From Hyphomicrobiales bacterium (GTDB lineage: Bacteria > Pseudomonadota > Alphaproteobacteria > Rhizobiales > Hyphomicrobiaceae), in NCBI GenBank assembly GCA_017304275.1, contig JAFKKW010000207.1:1-15382 (forward strand): 15,382 nt of DNA, given 5' to 3'. Positions 6,766 to 15,031 of this stretch are shown in pieces (the stretch's first letter is position 1; every line of letters begins with the position of its first letter). Made by a program: the position numbers and the translations under genes. A model generated the notes under the pieces. It had not been told where the DNA came from and did no database searches. It saw only the letters and a list, made by a program, of their open reading frames with translations.

Positions 6766-7701
6766 TCAGAGACGGTCAAGAAGCAGGCGCATCCTCGGCG
6801 GCAGAGGCTGGAGGGTCACCGGCTTGTAGAGCCGCGACAGCTCGGGCGCAATGATCGGCGCCCACGCCGGCGCGCCGGCCGGCAGCGAACGGTGTGGAGT
6901 GCCCTTGCACCAGCATTCGTAATCACTCCCGAAGCGTTGACGCAGATCGCGGCGCTCGTAGCCGACCGCAACGGCGATATAGAGCGTGAGCTGCGTCGCC
7001 AAGGCTGCGTGCCCAAGCGTCATATGCGGCGTCATCCAGAAACCGAGGATGACGCCGACGTACATGGGATGTTCGAGATAGCGATAGAGCCAGCTCGTGC
7101 TGAGTGTCAAAGGCAAGGGCGTCCGGCCTCGATACCAGCGCCAGGCCTGTCTGAGTCCGAGCAACTCGAGGATATTCATCGAGAACGCGGCAGCGAACAG
7201 AAGCAGCCAGCCAAGGCCGAATGCTGTCCAGACAAAGGGCTCGAGGAGTTCATTGCGAATGTTCCAAATGACGATGGGGACGGGCTGCCAGAGCGCGATC
7301 AATAGAAAGCCGGCGAGATTGGCGGCATGGACGTAAGTGGCGCGTTCGAGCGGTTGCGGGATCACCCGGCAGACGAGGCGTTTGAAGAACGGGCGCGCCA
7401 TCAGGGAATGCTGGAGCGAGAAGAGGGCGAGCAGCATTGCATTGAGAACGAGCGCCAGCAGAGGCGTGACGGCAGGCCCTTTGTCCGCGCTGGGCACCAG
7501 CCACGGGCTCGAGATCTTGGGCAGATTGCCCAGAAAGAAAATGAACGTCGCGAAGAACGCCACTGTGCCGATCGCGGCGGTCGCCGCATACACAAGTCCA
7601 AGAGCTCTGGCGCCCGGATGGATTTTCCGGTCGGACGTCAACGCCTCTCGTCTGATGTGCCGGCTCGCGTCGACCGATCCGGTCCCGTGGTGAGATTGCA
7701 A
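6766..7701 (-). CDS. mddA: Methanethiol S-methyltransferase-like membrane protein (MddA/NnrU/ICMT fold)
   Basis: An integral membrane protein of 311 residues related to MddA, which methylates methanethiol to dimethyl sulfide using S-adenosylmethionine. Matching segments are FFATFIFFLGNLPKI near residue 48, the DKGP loop, LFSLQHSLMARPFFKR near 93-108, PQPLERATYV near 115, and a C-terminal methyltransferase block, YLEHPMYVGV, with YERRDLRQRFGSDY beyond it. Family members usually have Arg-His-Pro where this one has Glu-His-Pro. The last 45 residues are a hydrophilic extension I cannot match. The TTG start at 7701 is supported by GGAAGG 7 nt upstream, inside the end of the preceding gene, only 4 bp away. 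The substrate assignment is by similarity; other ICMT-type roles are possible. Confidence 0.75.
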   Translation of the reverse strand: MQSHHGTGSVDASRHIRREALTSDRKIHPGARALGLVYAATAAIGTVAFFATFIFFLGNLPKISSPWLVPSADKGPAVTPLLALVLNAMLLALFSLQHSLMARPFFKRLVCRVIPQPLERATYVHAANLAGFLLIALWQPVPIVIWNIRNELLEPFVWTAFGLGWLLLFAAAFSMNILELLGLRQAWRWYRGRTPLPLTLSTSWLYRYLEHPMYVGVILGFWMTPHMTLGHAALATQLTLYIAVAVGYERRDLRQRFGSDYECWCKGTPHRSLPAGAPAWAPIIAPELSRLYKPVTLQPLPPRMRLLLDRL

Positions 7702-7705
7702 GGCG

Positions 7706-8380
7706 TCACCTTCCCAGCCGCTTGCAGGTCTCGTTCCACTGACCCTTGGTCATGTGAGTGCCCGGGTCCCAGAGCTTCATGCACTCGTCCAAATTCCGGC
7801 CAGCCGCTCCGGCGCGCTTGACCCGGTTGGGCTCTTCGTTGATCGAGTTCGGCTCGGGCCCGTCTCCGCCGATGGCTGGGTTCCCTGCGGAATCCGTGGG
7901 CGTGAGCGGATCACCTGCCCCGGAAGAGCCGCTGCCGGCGCCCTTGCCGCCCCCGCCCCCGATGGGAGCATCCATTTGAGGGCTTCCGCTCTCAGGGTTT
8001 GTCACGCCGGACCGAGGAGACGTTTGGGGTGTCGTGTCCTGGCGATAGATCGGAGAGTTGGGTTCTGCATTGCCTGCCGATGGCACAGGCGGAACGCCGG
8101 TATTCGCTTTTGGTACTGGTGACGGCCGCATGGCCGGCGAGCCGGACTGGGGTCCCGTCGATGGCGTGCCCGCCGAAGGCGCCGTTGTTGATCCCCCGCC
8201 TGTGCCAGCGCCGGTGGACGAGCCGGCCGATCCGCCCGATGTGCCTCCTGCGCCCCCTCCTGAGCTGCCTCCCGACTGGGCGAAGGCGTCGGTTGCGACG
8301 GAAACGATCAGCATGGGGATGCAAACGACCAATGGTGCCGCAGCGACTGCCATTCGGTGGCGGATGGTCCGATCGAGCAT
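7706..8380 (-). CDS. Secreted Gly/Ser/Pro-rich protein with C-terminal CMxLW/HMTK motif
   Basis: A 224-residue protein with an N-terminal signal peptide (hydrophobic core about residues 10-30, cleavage after AFA before QSGG). About 160 residues of Gly/Ser/Thr/Pro low complexity follow, then a short ordered C-terminal module: Cys200, LW, Pro206, HMTK (209-212), Trp215, Cys219. The same module is present in the protein at 13974-14669 with identical Cys-Cys spacing. The two cysteines could form a disulfide in the periplasm. I know of no named function. The gene is preceded by an EcfG-type promoter (P4) with a leader of about 32 nt, and is followed 4 bp later by the MddA-like gene, so both are probably one stress-induced operon. 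The start at 8380 has only a distant GAGAGG. Confidence 0.8.
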   Translation of the reverse strand: MLDRTIRHRMAVAAAPLVVCIPMLIVSVATDAFAQSGGSSGGGAGGTSGGSAGSSTGAGTGGGSTTAPSAGTPSTGPQSGSPAMRPSPVPKANTGVPPVPSAGNAEPNSPIYRQDTTPQTSPRSGVTNPESGSPQMDAPIGGGGGKGAGSGSSGAGDPLTPTDSAGNPAIGGDGPEPNSINEEPNRVKRAGAAGRNLDECMKLWDPGTHMTKGQWNETCKRLGR

Positions 8381-8418
8381 GGGTCGGCAAGCCTCTCTCT
8401 GCGGGTCGATATATTGCC

Positions 8419-8443
8419 AACGTCATCGGCAGATGCTCGTTCC
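8419..8443 (-). promoter_or_regulatory. EcfG-type general stress promoter (P4)
   Basis: Minus-strand GGAAC (8443-8439), 16 nt, then CGTT (8422-8419). The expected start near 8412 gives a leader of about 32 nt before the ATG at 8380, the same layout as P3. Confidence 0.75.
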
Positions 8444-8577
8444 GCCGGGCGCGAATTCAAGGGCTCCATTTTTCACGGAGACCGATGCAACTATCCCTAA
8501 GGGAGCCTCGTTTCTTTTCGACACGGCGCATCACTCGCGCCCCATGCGGCATTTGCCGCCACGAGAAAGGAAACAAC

Positions 8578-8883
8578 ATGCGAGATCTCAAACGCGCATG
8601 TGTTGCACTAGCGGTGGGACTTTGCACAGTGAGCTTCGCGAGCGGTGCGAGTGCCGACCGAGGTCGCGGCCATGGTGGGCATGGCGGCCATGGTGGGCAT
8701 GGCGGCCATGGCCACGGCGGTCACGGCCACCATGGACACTGGCACGGCGGCCACCATCACGGCCATTTCGGACGCGGATTTGGTTTCGGCGTCTACGTGC
8801 CGAGCTACGGTTATTATGACGACTACGCGGAGGACTGCTATCGCGTTTACCGGCGCGGCCGGTATCGGGTCGTCTGTGATTAG
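8578..8883 (+). CDS. Secreted Gly/His-rich small protein
   Basis: A 101-residue protein. The ATG at 8578 is chosen because AAGGA lies 6 nt upstream and a good signal peptide follows (MRDLKRACVALAVGLCTVSF, cleavage after ASA at about 27). The mature N-terminal half is a run of His-Gly-Gly and Gly-His units with nearly 20 histidines. The second half is aromatic (Tyr/Phe) and ends in DCYRVYRRGRYRVVCD with two cysteines 13 residues apart, a tail seen on small secreted proteins of Hyphomicrobiales. The His-rich part could bind Ni, Zn or Cu; this is inference from composition. It is divergent from the gene at 7706-8380 across a 197-bp region in which I see no clear promoter for this side. Confidence 0.85.
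   Translation: MRDLKRACVALAVGLCTVSFASGASADRGRGHGGHGGHGGHGGHGHGGHGHHGHWHGGHHHGHFGRGFGFGVYVPSYGYYDDYAEDCYRVYRRGRYRVVCD
8671..8730 (+). repeat. In-frame tandem repeat coding for His-Gly units
   Basis: Imperfect direct repeats of about 18 bp built on CATGGTGGGCATGGCGGC, encoding the HGGHGG run of the secreted His-rich protein. Units are multiples of three, so copy number can change without a frameshift. Confidence 0.6.
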
Positions 8884-8937
8884 CAGGCGGCGGTCTGCCA
8901 GCTCATATCGTCCGATCTTCCCTCCCGCCTGAGCATC

Positions 8938-8953
8938 CCCCTAGTACTACGGG
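8938..8953. promoter_or_regulatory. 16-bp palindrome, possible operator
   Basis: CCCCTAGTACTACGGG is palindromic except for one central-arm pair (C/C). It lies 55 bp downstream of the His-rich gene and 29 bp before a 54-codon ORF. Such symmetry suits a dimeric regulator, but no cognate protein is encoded nearby. Confidence 0.35.
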
Positions 8954-8982
8954 CGTCGAACTGACCATTCAGGCGGGATGGA

Positions 8983-9147
8983 ATGGCCGACGACGCTGCG
9001 TCCCAGTTGAACTGGAAGCCCGGAATCGGCGACGTCGTCATACGCGCCGCCTCGTTCGATCATGTCGATGCCATCATATGGCTGCGCGGGATCGGGATGC
9101 GGGACTCGAGGACCAGGCTTGCAGCGACGTCGGCGAGCAAGACATAA
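8983..9147 (+). CDS. Possible 54-residue ORF
   Basis: An open frame from ATG at 8983 to TAA at 9145 encoding 54 residues (starts MADDAASQLNWKPGIGDVV). It has a hydrophobic patch (VDAIIWLRGIG) and no recognised family. The upstream GGGATGGA is only a weak ribosome binding site. It ends exactly where the convergent RNA's terminator begins. Composition is plausible, but nothing else supports it, and it may be chance. Confidence 0.25.
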   Translation: MADDAASQLNWKPGIGDVVIRAASFDHVDAIIWLRGIGMRDSRTRLAATSASKT

Positions 9148-9177
9148 AAAAGTCCCGAAGCGCCGTGCTTCGGGACT
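9146..9177 (-). terminator. Strong intrinsic terminator (minus strand)
   Basis: A perfect 11-bp stem (AGTCCCGAAGC/GCTTCGGGACT) with a 5-nt loop and, read on the minus strand, six T residues directly after it (9151-9146). No T run follows on the plus strand, so it acts on minus-strand transcripts. No minus-strand protein gene ends here, which points to a non-coding RNA. Confidence 0.85.
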
Positions 9178-9238
9178 GTGGCCGGACCACAGGGGAGACG
9201 TGTCCGGATCGGCGGCTCGGAGGATTGAGAGGAGCCGT
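9146..9238 (-). ncRNA. Candidate FNR/FixK-activated small RNA with CU-rich loops
   Basis: A predicted transcript of about 93 nt. The FNR-type box centred at 9279.5 puts a class II start at 9238 (A), with TCGTAT at the -10. From there the RNA folds into three hairpins. The first is CGGCTC/GAGCCG (9237-9213) with loop CTCTCAATCCTCC. The second is CCGGAC-AC/GT-GTCCGG (9207-9182, one bulged G) with loop GTCTCCCCT. The third is the intrinsic terminator. Loops complementary to Shine-Dalgarno sequences are typical of trans-acting small RNAs that block translation. No Rfam family was recognised. The arrangement recalls FnrS of enterobacteria in logic, not in sequence. The start site and Hfq dependence are inference. 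Confidence 0.55.
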
Positions 9239-9272
9239 CGTTCGATACGAGCCCAGGAAGGGTTGGCGAACC

Positions 9273-9286
9273 TTGATCCCAATCAA
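9273..9286. promoter_or_regulatory. FNR/FixK-type box upstream of the candidate small RNA
   Basis: TTGATCCCAATCAA is an exact match to the FNR consensus TTGAT-N4-ATCAA. On the minus strand its centre is 41.5 bp before position 9238 with TCGTAT at the -10 (three of six matches). On the plus strand, the class II -10 position ahead of the dipeptidase is GGGCGG, so activation of the minus-strand RNA fits better, although both are possible. Confidence 0.7.
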
Positions 9287-9335
9287 TATTCTGCACCCCC
9301 TGTGTCCTGGGCGGCGGTATGCGGCGAGGCGCGTT

Positions 9336-10142
9336 GTGAACAGATTGGTCGTGCGGCGCCTCTCGGCGTTGCTTGTGCTGGTGCTTCCGTGGGGCGGCGC
9401 CGTTGCCGGATCGGACAAGGCTCGACGAGCCTCCGGCAAGATATTGCCCGCGCCGCTCGTTCATCTGCGCGACATCGATGCCTCGATCATCCAGGACATG
9501 CGCTATGCGGGGCCCGACAATTTTACGGGTGCGCCGGTTCCCGGGTATCGTGCGGGGACGTGCATCCTGACGCGTCCTACCGCGGAGGCGCTGGCTGCCG
9601 TGCAGCGTACGCTGCTCGAACGTCAGCTTTCGCTCAAGGTCTATGATTGCTATCGGCCGATCAGATCGGTGAAGGCGTTCATGCGCTGGGTCAATGGCGC
9701 CAGCAAGGACGGGTCGACCGCGCGGTTCCATCCGAAGCTGCGGCGCGACCGGCTGGTCTCGCTCGGCTATATCGCGTCGCGTTCCGGGCACTCGCGCGGC
9801 AACACCGTCGATCTGACGCTGGTGACGCTGCCGCGGCGGGAGGCTCCGGCCTTCGTGCCGGGCGAGGTTTACGGGGCGTGCACGGCAAGCGCGGACGCAC
9901 GCGCGCCGGACGACAGCGTCGACATGGGAACCGGATTCGATTGCTTCGATACGCGCAGCCATGCCGATGCCGCCGGGCTTTCGGTCGCGCAGGCCGGCAA
10001 TCGCCGCACGTTGGCAGCGGCGATGAAGCGCGCTGGGTTCGTGGCGTACGATCGCGAGTGGTGGCACTTCTCGTTTCCCCCGGGAGACCCGGGTCGCGCA
10101 TTCGACGTCGAGGTCGACACCGGGCCCGAAGCGCCGCAATAG
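9336..10142 (+). CDS. Periplasmic D-alanyl-D-alanine dipeptidase (M15D, VanX/DdpX/PcgL type)
   Basis: A zinc dipeptidase that cleaves D-Ala-D-Ala released from peptidoglycan turnover. The zinc site is complete: His152 and Asp159 in SGHSRGNTVDLTL, His244 in EWWH, with catalytic Glu241, at the 7- and 3-residue spacings of VanX. CYRPIRS carries the conserved Arg. The GTG at 9336 is chosen because GAGG lies 6 nt upstream and a signal peptide follows (VNRLVVRRLSALLVLVLP, cleavage near AVAG). It has 268 residues, longer than VanX (about 200), with an extra segment before GTGFDCFD. Without vanHA or vanRS neighbours, it is probably for D-Ala-D-Ala recycling and not vancomycin resistance. It converges with the Usp gene, 15 bp apart. 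Confidence 0.92.
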   Translation: MNRLVVRRLSALLVLVLPWGGAVAGSDKARRASGKILPAPLVHLRDIDASIIQDMRYAGPDNFTGAPVPGYRAGTCILTRPTAEALAAVQRTLLERQLSLKVYDCYRPIRSVKAFMRWVNGASKDGSTARFHPKLRRDRLVSLGYIASRSGHSRGNTVDLTLVTLPRREAPAFVPGEVYGACTASADARAPDDSVDMGTGFDCFDTRSHADAAGLSVAQAGNRRTLAAAMKRAGFVAYDREWWHFSFPPGDPGRAFDVEVDTGPEAPQ

Positions 10143-10157
10143 GGTTGCCGGTTTTTG

Positions 10158-11063
10158 TCAGGCTCCGGCGTTGGCCAGAGGCTCGCGGACGATCAGCACA
10201 TCGCAGGGCAGGGTTTCGATCAGGGTCCGGGCGACGCTGCCGATCAGGGCGTGGAAGACCGCGCTGCGGCCATGGGTGCCGAGAGCGGCAAGGTCGATGT
10301 CGTTCCGGGTCACGTACTCGTAGAGACGCTGGTCGGGATCGCCGTGCTCCAGCACGAGCGCCGCCTTGCCGCCCGGCCGATCCGCGAGGCCGGCCGTCCG
10401 GAGGAACATCCTGCCCTCACGCTCGGCGGCTTCGCGGAACTGCGCGCGGTGGGATACGGTATCGGCCGCCATGAGCGACAGCGGCGCGTCGTAGGCGTTG
10501 AACAGCGTAAGGGTCCGGTTGGGGAAATAGCGCTCCGCCACTTCGAGCGCGTGGCGCGAGGAATCTGAGAAGTCCGTGGCCAGGACGATGTTGCCGTAGG
10601 GGCGCCGGCCGCGCTTCCTGACGACGAGAATTGGAATTTCCGATTGCCGCGCCAGTCTGATCACCGTGTTTCCGAGCACGATACGGCCGAGAAGCTCGTC
10701 GCGCGCCACGCCGGTCACGATGAGATCGCAGTCCTGGGCGCGGGCCGTGCGCAGGATGGCTTCCGCGGGATCGCCGATTTCGACGACGATGTCGAGGCGT
10801 GGGTAAAGCGCCTGCAGATCGTCGCGCATCCGGCGTTCCGCGAGATGCCGCGCGTTGGGTGGGCGACGCCAGGAGGACATCACGTCGCCGCCGCCGGGGA
10901 CGAACGTTTCGACCTCCTGCAAGACGTGCACGGCGACGAGGTCCGCGTTCCATTCGTCGGCAAAAAACGCGGCCCGGTCGAACGCCCGGTCGCAGCGGGC
11001 GCTGAGGTCGGTCGCGAGCAGGATTTTTCGAGGTGCTCCTTGCATCCAGCGTCCTGTCGCCAT
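10158..11063 (-). CDS. Tandem-domain universal stress protein (UspA family)
   Basis: A 301-residue cytoplasmic protein with two Usp domains (about residues 12-148 and 156-294), each beginning with an (I/V)LLATD or IVLATDFSD strand. The second domain has the complete nucleotide-binding motif G-x2-G-x9-G-S (Gly262, Gly265, Gly275, Ser276). In the first the second Gly is replaced by Arg121, so only the C-terminal domain probably binds ATP. Usp proteins support survival under stress and growth arrest; tandem forms are often induced by low oxygen. The start is set by AAGGAG 8 nt before the ATG, overlapping the stop of the ATPase gene 12 bp upstream. It is therefore second in an operon under the FNR-type box at 13863. 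Confidence 0.93.
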   Translation of the reverse strand: MATGRWMQGAPRKILLATDLSARCDRAFDRAAFFADEWNADLVAVHVLQEVETFVPGGGDVMSSWRRPPNARHLAERRMRDDLQALYPRLDIVVEIGDPAEAILRTARAQDCDLIVTGVARDELLGRIVLGNTVIRLARQSEIPILVVRKRGRRPYGNIVLATDFSDSSRHALEVAERYFPNRTLTLFNAYDAPLSLMAADTVSHRAQFREAAEREGRMFLRTAGLADRPGGKAALVLEHGDPDQRLYEYVTRNDIDLAALGTHGRSAVFHALIGSVARTLIETLPCDVLIVREPLANAGA

Positions 11064-11075
11064 GGCACTTGCTCC

Positions 11076-13805
<2,730 letters not shown>

Positions 13806-13830
13806 CCGTCTGAAGCTCCTTTCTTTTCCG

Positions 13831-13840
13831 CACTATAACA
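13831..13840 (-). promoter_or_regulatory. -10 region of the ATPase-Usp operon
   Basis: On the minus strand TGTTATAGTG offers either TGTTAT (start at 13828, placing the FNR-type box at exactly -41.5) or TATAGT three bases on (five of six consensus matches). The leader would be about 20 nt and contains the ribosome binding site. Confidence 0.55.
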
Positions 13841-13862
13841 AGTGGGGATTCGAAACGGGCCA

Positions 13863-13876
13863 TTGACGTAGATCAA
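13863..13876. promoter_or_regulatory. FNR/FixK-type box of the ATPase-Usp operon
   Basis: TTGACGTAGATCAA fits the FNR/FixK consensus TTGAY-N4-RTCAA perfectly. It is 57 bp upstream of the ATPase start codon and at the class II position relative to a good -10. No other divergent gene starts here, so the ATPase-Usp operon is the obvious target. Confidence 0.75.
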
Positions 13877-13973
13877 CATCGGCGGGTTTGCTTTTCCTCC
13901 GTAGGACTCCCTCGGTGCGTGTCGCGCGCGCAAGCAATCTGCGTCGCACCGCCAGCCTTTCGCCGGGATGGGA

Positions 13974-14669
13974 TCAGTTGCGGGACTCGCGCGCCACGCG
14001 CTTCGGATGACGGTATCCAGGATCGATGGAGTCGAGCGCAACCTGGGGCTCGTTGATGCCGTTCATGGTGCGGATGCAAACGTTCTTCCAGAGCTGTTTC
14101 GTCATGTGAACGGCGGGCTCCCAAAGTGCCATGCAGTCCGCAAGCGTCGGGCCGCCGCCTTCGGTGATCGTCACGCCGCTTCCGCCGCCGCTTTGCTCGA
14201 AGTCTTGCGTGGCCGTCTGCGGCTCGTTGATTTGAGGGGTTGGTGGCGTTGAAGGTACGGTCGTGGGGGTGAGGGCGCTCCAGACGGGATTCGGATCGCC
14301 GTTCGAGATGGTCTCGTCAGACTCTGCTCTTGCCTCGCAGTTCGCACTCACCTCTCCTTCGCATTGTGCGGTGAAGTCCGGTGGTGGCGTGACGAGGCCC
14401 GTCCCGGTTTGCATCGTGCCGCTGCCGGTTCCTGTCGTACCGCCCACGGCGGTGCTGCTCTGACGTGCCGGCGCGCGTGGTGCCAGCAGGGCGCGCGGGG
14501 ACGATGGAGAGCGCATCGCGATGCCGGGTTGTGACGTGTGGGACGCCCCGACGCCGGAGCCAACGGTTCCGGATCCATGCGCCGAGGCGGTCCCCGGGGC
14601 AGCCAACAGAGCGATCAGCGCCATCGCTGCCAGGCCTGTCGCGTCTGGTGTGCGGTCCAAGAACGGCAT
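13974..14669 (-). CDS. Secreted low-complexity protein with C-terminal CMxLW/HMTK motif
   Basis: A 231-residue protein with a signal peptide (hydrophobic core about residues 12-28, cleavage after ASA before HGSG). A Ser/Thr/Pro/Gly-rich middle holds a pair of cysteines (CEGEVSANC). The C-terminal module follows: Cys179, LW, Pro185, HMTK (188-191), Trp194, Cys198. The 19-residue Cys spacing is the same as in the protein at 7706-8380. Unlike that one, it has 32 further residues, rich in charge, after the module. GGAGG lies 6 nt before the ATG. No EcfG-type promoter was found upstream. Function unknown; the paired cysteines suggest a disulfide-bonded fold outside the cytoplasm. Confidence 0.82.
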   Translation of the reverse strand: MPFLDRTPDATGLAAMALIALLAAPGTASAHGSGTVGSGVGASHTSQPGIAMRSPSSPRALLAPRAPARQSSTAVGGTTGTGSGTMQTGTGLVTPPPDFTAQCEGEVSANCEARAESDETISNGDPNPVWSALTPTTVPSTPPTPQINEPQTATQDFEQSGGGSGVTITEGGGPTLADCMALWEPAVHMTKQLWKNVCIRTMNGINEPQVALDSIDPGYRHPKRVARESRN

Positions 14670-14846
14670 GGGGCACCTCCTGCCTCATCGGCCAGCTTTC
14701 GGAGTCATGTGGATACGGAGACGCTGCAGGCCAGGGGTCGGGAGCGTGGCATGTACGCCGTCGCTACTTACATTTGCGTAAGGGCCTGCAATGGCTCGCG
14801 TTACTGCGACGGGCCCAACTCTTCCCACCGGCTCCCGGGAGGCACC

Positions 14847-14875
14847 TTGCGGTTGTCACAGGTCGCCTTTAGGGT
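14847..14875 (+). promoter_or_regulatory. Weak candidate promoter for sseA
   Basis: TTGCGG and TAGGGT separated by 17 bp. The -10 is poor. If used, transcription starts near 14882 and leaves a leader of about 150 nt. The 362-bp gap (14670-15031) otherwise holds only the hairpin at 14889-14929. Confidence 0.25.
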
Positions 14876-14888
14876 ACGCGCCGACGCG

Positions 14889-14929
14889 GGGCTCAGGCGC
14901 GACGCCAACGAGGTCGGCCTTCTGAGCCC
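14889..14929 (+). other. Inverted repeat in the sseA leader
   Basis: An exact 8-bp stem (GGGCTCAG/CTGAGCCC) enclosing 25 nt that can itself pair (GAC/GTC). It is not followed by a U tract on either strand, so it is not an intrinsic terminator. It could be a leader structure; no known riboswitch family was recognised. Confidence 0.35.
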
Positions 14930-15031
14930 GCATTACCCCGTCGTTGTCGGGCTCGCTCCCACGGCCAAGGTTTCGCGGCTGAGGGCGGGCCTGCAGTCTG
15001 CGGGTGCTTCATGCTTCCAAGGAGGATTTTC

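Noticed and set aside
9184..9307. 6S RNA: complementary segments 9307-9296 and 9195-9184 could close a long rod with a central bubble.
   Set aside because: The FNR-type promoter geometry puts the start at 9238, inside this rod. The usual alphaproteobacterial 6S neighbours (zapA and the 5-formyltetrahydrofolate cyclo-ligase gene) are absent. Transcript mapping would decide.
9060..10139. A 359-residue open frame opposite the dipeptidase gene.
   Set aside because: It is the antisense shadow of a clearly coding gene, has Arg/Pro-rich composition, and runs through a strong terminator.
9336..10142. Vancomycin resistance cluster.
   Set aside because: Only the dipeptidase is present; no vanH, vanA-type ligase or vanRS, and the protein has a signal peptide, so a peptidoglycan-recycling role is more likely.
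13974..14252. Plus-strand 94-residue ORF opposite the secreted protein.
   Set aside because: Antisense to the 14669 gene, which has a signal peptide, a ribosome binding site and a motif shared with another protein.
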